Positions 57,301 through 64,000 of a stretch of DNA of 64,000 nt are shown here, one piece after another. The DNA comes from Ligula intestinalis. Its lineage: Eukaryota > Platyhelminthes > Cestoda > Diphyllobothriidea > Diphyllobothriidae. Under the pieces are notes generated by a model. It made no database searches. It was not told the DNA's origin and saw only the letters and a list, made by a program, of their open reading frames with translations. Within the stretch, counting starts at the first letter, position 1, and each line of letters opens with the position of its first letter. The stretch lies in assembly GCA_036362985.1 (NCBI GenBank), contig JAYGXS010000003.1, forward strand, positions 32,359,425 through 32,423,424, written 5' to 3'. The position numbers and the translations under genes were made by a program.

Positions 57301-60300
57301 GTATTAACAGTCGTAGGGAGGCGCATCCAGATCACGTAAGAAGACATACTCGCCCCGTTGTACCCCGATGATTGCTTGCTAGCCTGCATTCCATTTGCTG
57401 ACTGCCACAACCAGTCTGTGTAGGATATTTGGGGGATAATGACTCGCTTACTGCTGGTGTGTTCGCCCACGTGCTCCTCGCGTGACTAATTACCATGTCC
57501 AGCCATAGTCTGGCTGCTGCATATGCAGGAAGGGAGAGCGGAGGGGTCACGGGGCTTGTGGATTAACTGCCGCGGGCAAGGCACAAACACGCAAACGGGG
57601 CGCGGCTGAGTGGGTGGGTGTTTGCGTGGGCGGGGAGTGATTCGCCCTCCCTCCCAAGGAAGTCACGGCAGGTACCCTACGTCAGCCCTGGATTGCTGTT
57701 GACGCACAGCATCCGGGGTTAACTTCGGGGGGGGGGGGAGGAAGAGAGGGAAGTGAAAGGTCGAGGACGCGTGGCAGGAACGCGGGTGTGATAACGCTTA
57801 GCGGACCAGAAGCCCCCCCCCCCCCCGCGATAGCAACCGTCTAGACTGTGTATGCATGGCGCTCACGTAGCATGAGCGCAATCCAGATACTATGGGCCTT
57901 TTAACACCAGAGTTGCCATTCTCATTGCATTTCGAAATTCGGCCAAAACTCATCGAAGTCTGGGTCAGACTGGTGGAATGTAACATTTACTCCCTGGAAT
58001 TGACCCCAATACCATACTGCATCGTCTGAACACGGAAAATTCAAAGATAACTCCATCAACATTGTTTACTGCCGTTTATGCTGCGTGCGAGAAGGGCAAT
58101 AACAAAATTACTCACCCCTCCCCAACCCCTTTTAATGTAATTTCATATAAAAACGCGCCCATTTCTAAACTTTACAGTTTATACTAAACCCTAAGTAGTT
58201 TACGTGTTGAACCTTACCACGAAACTATAACTAATTACGATTAATTATTGTAATGTACCAATATCCCAATTATGTTGTCGTATAAAGGATTAGGGTGTCT
58301 TGTATGGCCGCCTAAACAGGACACGTGCACAGCAACCGCTCACAATACATTTGGGTCTGCGCCAAATTCCGACAGACGTCATTTACCTTTGATCCTAGCA
58401 AAGGCATTTTACTAAAATAAGCCTTACCGTGCTCTATCTGAGTAGAACAGTATTTAATGCTGAGTAATTAGGTATCACTTGACCCAGTCCCCATCTAAGC
58501 ACAACCTTTTGAAGATGTCGGTTCGCTGTAGCCACAGAAACAGAACAGAAGACGCAAGATAATAGCGAAAAATTGTCTGAGTGCCTGGCTTTATATGCAA
58601 CTTGCAGGAGGTCTGAGAAATAGGAAAATAATAGATCGATAGTGTTCTAAACACCTTATTCAGCAACTGACAAAATGTCGATGAAGAAATTACTAGATGG
58701 AAGGACTTAGGATGAAAATTACCACACACACTCTTGATATAGGAGTACGTCAAGCCTCCGTTATTTCAGATTCCATGCATAGAATTAGGTAAAGCGGATG
58801 ATAGCTGAGTAGAAGGATAGTAAAGAAAAAGCAGTGAGACTCAATGACTGAGCCAGCTTAGACTTTGCTCTCTGGTGGAGGATGCGCCTCACAGATCCAA
58901 TGGTTACGACCCCTGGATGGATTTTTTTCTCTGATTTCTTTCTTTTGTACGCCACCTTCCCTGCTTTTAAGAAAATCTTACCAAAATACCTTATCGAAAC
59001 GTTTTACGTACTGCTGTTGACTACTATTTCTAAAAATGCCCCCCTTTCAGCCACTATTTGCGCCTCTGTGTTGTAGGTTGTCTTCGTGCTGACCGGTTAC
59101 TGTAACAGTACAAGCGAGCCAGGTTTTCAAGCCTACCAGGAGATTGCAACTGTCAGCTCTGGTCAAGTCTACCTCATCGGCAAACGACAGGTCACTGAGG
59201 TGAGTTTTTCTAGATATAGCGTTAAACAAAATGCATTTCGCTTTGTTTACGTCAGCAGGCCATCAGTCATCACTGCCTGTCGAAGTGTTGCACTCGACTT
59301 TCCCACAACACCGAGGTTGACGCGAACCCTGTCATGCGGCCAAATCTGCCGCGCCTTTTTTCACCGCATACTACACAGGACCTTCTTATCACTAGCGCTC
59401 TAGACAGAGAATTTTCACACATACACACGCACATACCCCATAAACAATTTTCAGTTTACACCCGAACGCTGGTAGGTGTGCCATCAAACAGGCTGACCGA
59501 GAAAAATCACCCTTGTCAAGATGCGAATGAAGCAGTTGTGCACAGCATTCAAAGCTAGTGGGGTCGTTTAAATGAACTGTACGCCAAGGTTCTTAAGTAT
59601 GTAAGGAGATGCCAAAGTAGACTTTCAGAAGAAGTATATTGCAGCTAGGGGAGCATGGACAAAGACAATGGAAGCAGGGGGACGGCCACTTGCAGCTTGC
59701 ATGGCAGCCCGCCATGCTGAAATTAGCTTTTTTCACCTGGGATTATTTGACCCGGATTCTCTGGCAATTGAAAATTTGCGAGTTCAGTGAGTCAGGAGCC
59801 TGGCGTGACCAAACGTCAGCACTGTAATAAAGTTGTTTTAGTGTGCCCTGCCTCGTTTTCCAGCCCCTCCGTGCCTGTCGTCATGGCGTTTTTTCTTGCT
59901 CCCACGTCAGTTTATGCGAGTTATTGAGGCCGCGGTTGAGGCGCGCAAAGTCCAAATTCTGCAGCAGGACACTTGGGAGAGCAGTGCCAAGACCTACAGC
60001 TTTCCCGTCGACTCCCACCTCACTCAACTGACGGTCCAGGTTACCAACTACAAGACACAAGACCCCATCAAAGTCAATATCCGGAATCCCGAGGGTAAGC
60101 CGCCTTGTTTGTATTAACTTGAGATGTACCAGCATCGTTAATGTGATCCCGAGCGCCTGACCAGTTTGGTCGTACTTATCTAGGCGCGACTGGGCGCATC
60201 TGTAAGCTCTATACACCCGATAATTCAACAGTAACAGGCGACGGGGTTCATCAGTGCTCCAAAAAGTAAGCGCTGCCATAGCCTTCGCGTGATAAATTCA

Positions 60301-61992
60301 GGAAGTAGTGTTTTTTGAGTGGAATTTGACAATTCTGATGCTTCCGCGTGTATAACGCGTGTTCTTATCGAAATGGATCGAAAGCCCACTGGATCTAATG
60401 GATCGAAAGCCCAATCTGACGCTATAATTACACCGTTATAGTATGTCCAACTTTACTGAGTTCACCTAACCCCATAGATTGGAAGTGCAAGAGGCCAGAA
60501 ACATCCATCTGGTGATTAGCTGCACTTCTGCCAATGCAATTAAAGCGGGCTGTGTTGTTTTGGTTAATTAGCATTGACTAAAATATTGAAAAAGAGTACA
60601 GCTGTTAAATACAAGTCCAAAACAATGCCTATGAAAGGTTGGTAGCGACTAAAGTACCCCAAGCACACCGAAACGACGCCGAAGGATGAATTTGATCCCA
60701 AAGGGTTGAGCAATCCACCCTCTAAGGATGAATGAAAACACGAGCGCAGTCCACCAAGCCTTTTTTCACGCATGGTGAACGCATGTGCATAAATTCTCGA
60801 AGGTGTCTGGAGGAGTAAGCATGATCCCGTCCACAACACGAGAGACCGGGGAGATAATCTCGCTTGGCAGTTGAATGGCGGTGCCGAACAGCAACTCGGC
60901 CACACGCCACAGTCGAAATCGTATTTCTTTGTTGTTCGCTGTGTTCACAGACTCCTTTGTGGTACGTCATGTAGTCTTGAGTTGACCGTGGGCGATCTGA
61001 ACTCCACCATTAGTGGTTGGGCAGCAGGCAGTCGTCAGAATACGTGAACTGTCAAGGAAGCTGAACTGGGCTCACGAGAATGCTAAATCGAATGCAGCAC
61101 CTTAGTTAGCCGTTGCGGTTGATAGAGCAGAGAAAATGGTAGCCCAACGACAGTGGAGACTGGGATGACCAGTTTAGTCGCCCTGGTCCTTGTCGTTGAT
61201 GGTATTCTGTCTTGCCGATAATGTCAGCCTCTAGATCGGTAGGAGAATGGCTTCAACGCAATGAGTGCTCCGATCAAGGCAGACAAGGTTTGCTTAGTCA
61301 TAAAATGGATGTGCGGAACTTACAATATCCAGATTTACATTGCCGAACTGTACATCAGCAATGGATAAGGTACCTAATGGGGAGTTTCGGCGGCGGCGGC
61401 ATATTTGTGACTGCTGGCTACATCACCAGAGCCCGCTGTCTCTCGAGAATCTGTTACGATCGGGGCAAAGAGGTAATATTAACTGCCAGCCAATGTGAAT
61501 ATAATGGTTTTCACGGGGCAAAGTTCCGTTGTTCCCGGTAGCAGCCCTTGCAATCTGCATATTTTAGCCGAATAGAGACTGCAGACGTCTTCAAGGCCAC
61601 AGGGCGCCACCAAATCCTGCTGTTTATTTTATCGCAAAAACATTGCTACTCAAATTTAACTACGTAGGTGGAATTTTTAATTGTGTGTATCCTTTTGGTC
61701 TGGCCAGGCAAGCTCATGACCAAGGATGACCGATTGAGGCAGCTGATGAAGACGGTGCCGACTGTCTTTGTGGCCTCAATAGACCAGCCCATGCCAGGTA
61801 GCTGGACTCTAGAAGTTAGCACCGAACCCTCGGAATATCCGTCAACTCCGCCGACAGTTGCAGGCAGGGAGGATGATTCTCTGCAATGGCACTCCGTTCG
61901 CGTTTCTGGAGTCAGTGAGGTGGACTTCGTGCCGGGCTTTGCGACCACCCAGCTACCCCACAATGTTGGTTCTTCTCGTCAACCGATTGAAG
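44956..61992 (+). CDS. HMCN1: Hemicentin, 5' part (five exons, 3' end outside window)
   Basis: Hemicentins are very large secreted extracellular-matrix proteins (VWA domain, long immunoglobulin array, EGF and fibulin-type end) that organise basement-membrane contacts. The spliced exons 44956-45334, 53346-53575, 59077-59199, 59911-60094 and 61708-61992 give 400 codons plus one base. All four introns are GT-AG and their phases (1, 0, 0, 1) keep the frame open. The protein has a signal peptide (about residues 1-30), a VWA domain from about residue 75 with the metal-site motif DSTGS at 83-87, the GGGDCPEM and VFTD motifs, and then the conserved region after the VWA. The order and local wording match the N-terminus of animal hemicentins (him-4/HMCN1 family), as I recall it. 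The Ig repeats would lie beyond the window. HMCN1 is used as the family symbol; orthology to HMCN1 rather than HMCN2 cannot be decided here. Confidence 0.92.
45335..48265 (+). other. Hemicentin intron 1, left part
   Basis: Begins at the GTGAGT donor. AT-rich, with no long open frames. The R4-like element at 47495-47840 is the only repeat recognised. Intron 1 continues to 53345 with the SINE cluster, the palindrome and the 49883 frame. Confidence 0.7.
47495..47840. mobile_element. R4-like element in hemicentin intron 1
   Basis: The left end CATAACCAGGACATGGGAAT (about 47531) and right end CCGTGTCCTGTTTAGGCAAC (about 47791-47810) are inverted relatives of the R4 ends. The interior has degenerate CCCTAAACC/CTTAACC-like runs (47680-47745). 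About 340 bp in all. A further end-like block is at 58285-58330. Confidence 0.55.
48268..48420 (-). repeat. SINE in hemicentin intron 1
   Basis: The inverted copy shows GGCCATTTCTAGCTCATTGG, CATAACCAACCCTAAGTGG and GTGCATCAGCCCAGGCTC. It lies head to head with the plus copy at 48455. Confidence 0.7.
48455..48722 (+). repeat. tRNA-derived SINE, nearly full length, in hemicentin intron 1
   Basis: Head CCCGTGGCTCAATAGTTAAG with a decayed B box, then GTGGTGCATCACTTGGGTTT, GGCTGACGACGGTCAATACG, CCCCGTCTTTGCCAACA, and the tail GGGCCTCGAGAGTGTGTCCC, AGGCAGAGCAGGACGAATG. This is the best view of the complete tail. Confidence 0.78.
48940..49026 (-). repeat. Penelope-type terminal fragment, decayed hammerhead-like
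   Basis: The minus strand reads GTCTCTGATTATGGCC, CAGCTCAGAAAAATAAATAC and CTACTGTCCTAGTGATTGCG, aligning with GTCTCTGATGACG, GTCAGGCAAATAAACAT and TTGTCCCAGCGATCG of 41955-42025. GAAA is lost. Confidence 0.45.
49634..49659. repeat. Perfect 26-bp palindrome
   Basis: The half-site CTGGTGCTCATAA is followed immediately by its exact reverse complement, with no spacer. It could extrude as a hairpin or be a dimeric binding site. No second copy was noticed. Confidence 0.8.
49845..49850 (+). promoter_or_regulatory. TATA-box-like sequence upstream of the 49883 frame
   Basis: GTATAAAGGC matches a TATA box, but it would place a start site within a few bases of the ATG, leaving almost no leader. The significance depends on whether the frame is real. 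Confidence 0.25.
49883..50314 (+). CDS. Unidentified open frame, secreted-like N-terminus (hypothetical)
   Basis: A 143-codon open frame lies inside hemicentin intron 1. Residues 2-19 are hydrophobic ([14 protein letters not shown]) and resemble a signal peptide, followed by a Ser/Thr/Pro-rich stretch and a Lys/Arg-rich middle. A TATAAA box lies at 49845-49850, 33 bases before the ATG. I recognise no domain. Only the last part overlaps the antisense frame described below, and none of it overlaps the SINE at 50400. It could be a small nested gene or chance. Confidence 0.25.
   Translation: MEVTVVYVWFILILSCKAVFLVNDPKLFGWKSRATEPSAPTSSASSTDSDPRLLVVKLLLKSGFVKNLHWKPNKRQQNHIFWKRRLLYSCTGQCFLVSFFRVHMDLGTVFVGEERPCVATVQYRQTPKSSQNISELDMESGDI
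50400..50640 (+). repeat. SINE in hemicentin intron 1, diverged
   Basis: B-box-like CTCAGGTTCAAATGCC, then TTGGGCAAAACTGGCTGATG, ACGACTGATAAGCTAGAAAC and CTCCTGGCTTTGTTGC in family order. It lies inside a 242-codon open frame on the other strand. Confidence 0.65.
51935..52105 (-). repeat. SINE in hemicentin intron 1
   Basis: The inverted copy shows ATTTCTGGCTAAAGGCCGTC, ATCAGCTAGGAGTAGCCCAA and the tRNA-like head with B box complement GAGTTTCGAACTCGCG and A-box complement in CCCATTGAGCCATCGAG. Confidence 0.75.
52620..52877 (+). repeat. tRNA-derived SINE with clear A and B boxes, in hemicentin intron 1
   Basis: A tail fragment at 52628-52710 is followed by a head with A box GTGGCACGGTGGTTAGAGTG and B box GCGGGTTCGAGCCTCGG, then CACCTGGGGTTGGGTGTGG, CTGGCTAATAACGGCTAATA and GCCATGTCTTTGCCGACA. 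The best-preserved pol III promoter of the family in this window. Confidence 0.82.
52893..53075 (-). repeat. SINE, inverted, tail to tail with the preceding copy
   Basis: The plus strand shows ACCGGCAAAGACATAGGATG, then CGAGTTTCGAACTCGCATC (B box) and ACCATTGAGCTACGAG (A box complement). It ends about 270 bp before hemicentin exon 2. Confidence 0.75.
53346..53575 (+). CDS. HMCN1: Hemicentin exon 2 (VWA centre)
   Basis: The acceptor CCCTAG precedes 53346. Two exon bases complete the split codon (Asp), giving [13 protein letters not shown], close to the VPFHDPEIGPVTITT wording of vertebrate hemicentins as I recall it. The exon carries the hallmark run [11 protein letters not shown] and then [12 protein letters not shown], which supplies further VWA metal-site residues. 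It ends in KKQSQ at a GTGAGC donor in phase 0. Length is 230 nt, encoding residues 127-203. Intron 1 before it is about 8.0 kb and full of repeats. Confidence 0.93.
54055..54151 (+). repeat. SINE, left part (interrupted by the MITE at 54152-54408)
   Basis: Typical body of the SINE family: GGGCTTGAG-like region, then GACTGAGGATAGCTTATAAG, GTCATTCCTAC and CCTTTGTCTTTGTTGGTGAT. It breaks exactly at the TA where the 257-bp element is inserted and resumes at 54411 with TTATTCTGTCTATGAG. Confidence 0.75.
54152..54408. mobile_element. Small non-autonomous DNA element (MITE-like) with 86-bp tandem repeats
   Basis: The ends are inverted repeats: CAGTAGTCGCCGGCTATTAA at the left, and the reverse complement of the right end is CAGCAGTCGCCGGCTATTAA. 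TA flanks both sides (54150-54151 and 54409-54410). Inside, a unit with period 86 bp (CAATTTGGTCTGGGCCCGAG at 54191, 54277 and 54363) is repeated about 2.7 times, and each unit carries the same short AAGCCC/GGGCTT inverted motifs. The CAGT...TA termini suggest a pogo/Tigger-type Tc1/mariner relative. No coding sequence. It interrupts a SINE. Confidence 0.85.
54409..54510 (+). repeat. SINE, right part (continuation)
   Basis: Continues the SINE body (ATTCTGTCTATGA, then ACTCGAGCTCACGAG), which in uninterrupted copies directly follows GTCTTTGTCGGCAAT. Removing the inserted element and one TA restores the expected order. Confidence 0.65.
55590..55837 (-). repeat. SINE, nearly full length, in hemicentin intron 2
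   Basis: The inverted copy includes the tail (TGCCTTGGGTCTCGACAGAG), body (CATGGGAGACTGGAATGGCC, AGCCGTCGTCAGCCAGTCAT) and head (ACCATTTAGCCACGAG). A plus-strand tail fragment follows at about 55860-55940. Confidence 0.75.
56345..56891. repeat. Inverted pair of R4-related arms in hemicentin intron 2
   Basis: 56345-56440 (inverted) and 56762-56891 (direct) share AGCTACATAAGCTAC-type, GTAGGGATTA/CTAGGGGTATA and CACCGTTTT blocks. They enclose about 320 bp without recognised features. The left flank 56235-56290 is rich in GTAGCTACATAA-like palindromic repeats. Confidence 0.6.
56900..59076 (+). other. Hemicentin intron 2, right part
   Basis: No element fully recognised. Contains G and C homopolymer runs (57729-57740, 57814-57826), an R4 end-like block (58285-58330) and ends at acceptor TTGTAG before exon 3. 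Confidence 0.65.
59077..59199 (+). CDS. HMCN1: Hemicentin exon 3 (VWA, late part)
   Basis: A short phase 0-0 exon of 41 codons (residues 204-244) follows acceptor TTGTAG and precedes donor GTGAGT. It encodes VVFVLTGYC, the final VWA core strand, and then [18 protein letters not shown], which matches the YEEIASTSSGQVF region that follows the VWA core in other hemicentins. The conserved Gly-Gln-Val and the Cys after LTG are kept. Confidence 0.92.
59911..60094 (+). CDS. HMCN1: Hemicentin exon 4 (end of VWA and linker)
   Basis: The acceptor CACGTCAG leads into [17 protein letters not shown], matching the hemicentin helix VLKWVEEAVQASKVHLL. The segment continues through [14 protein letters not shown] to IRNPEG, equivalent to the IEIRNPLGK stretch after the VWA. 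It encodes residues 245-305 plus one base, and donor GTAAGC gives phase 1. Intron 3 before it is only 711 bp and looks nearly free of recognisable transposons. Confidence 0.91.
60760..60950 (-). pseudogene. Probable Ty3/gypsy integrase fragment
   Basis: The minus strand reads [20 protein letters not shown], then [10 protein letters not shown] and [10 protein letters not shown]. Flatworm gypsy polyproteins have the pattern PAELVYGTTLRLPGEF, then a proline-rich stretch and DPTDY..RL, just after the integrase catalytic core. About 60 codons only, with stops on both sides. It sits in hemicentin intron 4, antisense to the gene. Confidence 0.5.
61110..61290 (+). repeat. SINE fragment in hemicentin intron 4
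   Basis: GGAGACTGGGATGACCAGTT, CGCCCTGGTCCTTGTCGTTG and GATGGTATTCTGTCTTGCCG resemble the SINE body. The end is diverged. Confidence 0.5.
61708..61992 (+). CDS. HMCN1: Hemicentin exon 5 (post-VWA domain)
   Basis: The acceptor is CTGGCCAG at 61700-61707. Two bases complete Gly, followed by [13 protein letters not shown]. The motif PGSWTLEV aligns with AGMWTVK of hemicentins, and [17 protein letters not shown] with HSVRITGLSTIDFRAGF. Between them lies an acidic/proline-rich insert of roughly 16-20 residues (around [16 protein letters not shown]) that I do not recall in vertebrate proteins. The exon ends in SRQPIE plus one base at GTGAGT, in phase 1. The following exon was not identified with confidence in the last 2 kb. 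Confidence 0.88.
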
Positions 61993-63125
61993 GTGAGTAC
62001 CTATGAACGTAGGTGCACACTTGTATTCGTCTGCATACAATGCCGGTAAATGGTGTACTGACTACGGCTTAGAGGAGACTGTAGTTGTAAACCGATGCCA
62101 GAGACTCAAATTCCAAAACCTATCACCAGATAGAGTACGTGTCCCCCTTCGAGCGAGATCTGCTTGCTAATCTGTCACGTAACTACTGAAATTCTCAGCT
62201 TCGACCACTCTTAATAGATAATAGCCGCGACCCCACCTTTGGCGTTATTTATGTTCCCTTCATTTTGTTTCGGAAGTAATATCCCTGTTATTTCCCTGAA
62301 TCACTAATTGCTTAGCCCACATCAAGTCATAAGACGGCATGCAAAAAGAGAAACATATATGTTTAAGGAGTCAAGTTTAGAAACGTATGCTTTTTATTAT
62401 TCATCATCAGGCCTGCAATATAAATGAAGGTAGAGTAGCAGAATCGAAAAGGTACGTTTGATAATAATTATTTCTTAAGTTTCGACATGGGTATCATCGC
62501 TGGACTAAAATAATACTTACGTTTATTGGCGAATTTTATGCCAGAGAATCCGACATCAAGCAGCAGGTTACTCGTTCAATTTTCACTTTCAACGATGATT
62601 TCAATCGCGTCAAGAGGTTTTGGGTTGACCACGATTTAAGAAATGGCTTATTGCTTATGCGTAAGTTGCAATGCGTCTTTTGAACTGTTTCCCCATTTTT
62701 CGAATCAGTTGGCATTGTTACAACCGTAATTTGTGGTCCAATTCTCTCCTACACGGCATCTTACATGTGGCGAGGGACAATTTGCACACTGTAGGTTATA
62801 AATCTGATATACAATGGAGCCTCTGGTGACAAGCAACGCCATCTACGAGCATTTCAGGTAACGAGTGAGCCACTGGCAGAAACGCTGGCTCGATTGATGA
62901 GCTTCCGCTCAGTTAACGAGTTGTCAGTGCCTGTGTGCGCCAGTGTGCGCCAGTGTCCACCGTTGAGTCTTGCTCCTAGAGCTCGGGTCCTAAGTCGCCT
63001 GCAGCCAATCGGTAAACTGATAAAGTTTGATTTGCTACGTTACGCAAAACGAGCGTTTCAGATGACGAGCTCGATGTTGGAACGGATTAACGGTTCCATT
63101 ATATTTTCATTTAGAAGTGAATATG
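61993..63125 (+). other. Hemicentin intron 5 (start), no confident exon
   Basis: Starts with donor GTGAGT. A segment around 62539-62665 is open in one frame and ends at a strong GTAAGT, but the phase required after exon 5 does not fit that frame. A short copy of the second Penelope-type arm lies at 62370-62420. Confidence 0.5.
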
Positions 63126-63300
63126 TGAGTTCCAGGAAGCATTGCAGAAGAAAAAGATGCGACCACTGGAACAAACGTTTTGTTTTCCTGACGTTTCGGA
63201 TTCCGTCGAGAATCCTTAATCATAGGTAGTCGTATGATAGTCTTAGTCATGCGCATATATTTACCTTGCACGAGAGCAGACTATCAGGGTACGAGATGCA
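63125..63300 (-). repeat. Penelope-type terminal region, minus copy, hammerhead-like
   Basis: The minus strand reads CTATGATTAAGGATTCTCGA, CGGAATCCGAAACGTCAGG, AAAACAAAACGTTTGTTCC and CTTTTTCTTCTGCAATGC. Stem II GGATTC/GAATCC is intact, GAAA and CGTC are present, but the CTGATGA box is changed to TGATTAA. Confidence 0.65.
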
Positions 63301-63489
63301 ATTAGCGTACTTAACCAATAGATCAAGTTAAGTCGTAAATTTCGCCTTGTAAAGCAAGGGCCCTCTCTGAGGTTCATTCGAAACGCCCACTTTCGAACGC
63401 TACGCTGATAGATTATCGTGGCCAAGTGGACCAGACGTGCGAATCAGTCAATATCCGCTACTCATCAGTGATGTAGTTAGGTTACACTT

Positions 63490-63990
63490 GAAAAGTTGAT
63501 TTGGCAAACATATGCTTTCAGAAATTCATCATCGGATCTATACACTTGCATTGATAATAAAAAAGGAGAATTGGATAAGAATTATAGAGGTCTTGTGGTT
63601 AGTACTCATCGTTCGCATCCTGACTGCATGAAGAGGTCGGGGGAAGTATGCTAATCTCTGATAAATATAAATGGGTCGATTACGTGGAATGAAAATCCTC
63701 GTCAAGTGAGCAGAGTGGACACTTGTCACTAGGGTGTGGGGGCAAAGAGTGTTCACCACCTAACGCCGGTGTCGGCCACGGAAGAGAAAGCACCTGTATT
63801 AGCGCCGTCTGATAGCACAGCCCTAGATAAGCTAGCCGTATAGCCATTGCCTCGGTCGTTGCTAGAACGCGTTTCACGTAGGCCCTGGGAGAAATTGGTT
63901 GGTGCCCAGTAGACAACCTCGGAAGTTTCATTGGGATCCACTCTGTGATTCGTATCGATTAGGTGTGTGAGCATAGAATTATAAATCGAC
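63490..63990 (-). pseudogene. Second Penelope-type family, another copy (runs to window end)
   Basis: On the minus strand, HLIDTNHRVDPNETSEVVYW is followed after a frameshift by YVKRVLATTEAMAIRLAYLG, then LIQVLSLPWP, matching the copy at 42230-42620. On the left, 63497-63540 carries the same arm as 42117-42190 (TTTGGCAAACATATGCTTTCAG, then TTCATCATC). Another isolated copy of that arm is at about 62370-62420. The conserved protein, despite diverged DNA, suggests past coding function. Confidence 0.5.
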
Positions 63991-64000
63991 CTATTTTATA

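Noticed and set aside
1..64000. CRISPR arrays, bacterial operons, riboswitches or rRNA genes.
   Set aside because: No regularly spaced repeats, ribosome-binding sites, compact gene order or rRNA-like stretches were seen. The sequence is eukaryotic.

Overview
This window is eukaryotic genomic DNA, most likely from a flatworm and quite possibly a diphyllobothriidean tapeworm. That assignment is inferred from the mix of elements (Penelope-like elements with GIY-YIG endonuclease, a flatworm-type CR1 LINE, BEL/Pao, tRNA-derived SINEs) and from one host gene with long introns. I had no database to confirm the species. Coding density is very low and most of the sequence is layered transposon debris. 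A 10-base run of N (29639-29648) marks an assembly gap.

The only confident host gene is the 5' part of a hemicentin gene on the + strand. Five exons lie between 44956 and 61992, joined by GT-AG introns whose phases all fit. They encode a signal peptide, the von Willebrand A domain with its metal-site aspartate/serine motif, and the start of the conserved region after the VWA. The gene runs off the right end of the window. Introns 1 and 2 (about 8.0 and 5.5 kb) have absorbed SINEs, a small TA-flanked DNA element and other repeats.

Left of the gene, the recognisable elements are: a degraded Penelope-like copy (about 1649-2475, +); a decayed CR1-like LINE (about 6877-8907, -); a complete but shortened mariner-type element with terminal inverted repeats and TA target duplication (18252-19183); a Penelope-like reverse transcriptase fragment (about 33983-34400, +); a BEL/Pao LTR retrotransposon (about 35150-40340, -) in Gag, zinc-knuckle, protease, RT, RNase H, integrase order with several frame breaks; and a 5'-truncated Penelope-like element (40890-42034, +) flanked by a perfect 17-bp target-site duplication. 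A probable Ty3/gypsy integrase scrap sits in hemicentin intron 4.

The most interesting thread is a set of Penelope-type terminal regions carrying hammerhead-ribozyme-like motifs. One copy (41958-41992) keeps the CTGATGA, GAAA and GTC core. Another (33414-33447) keeps a six-pair stem II. A related family (20905-20942, 21056-21094, 33915-33954, 63187-63225) shows a compensatory change in stem II and a self-complementary ACGT in the place of stem III. Some of these regions occur as head-to-head pairs. Other repeat layers are a tRNA-derived SINE family with about twenty copies, several unnamed interspersed families (here R1, R2, R3, R4 and R7), and a 257-bp element with 86-bp internal tandem repeats inserted at a TA inside one of the SINEs.
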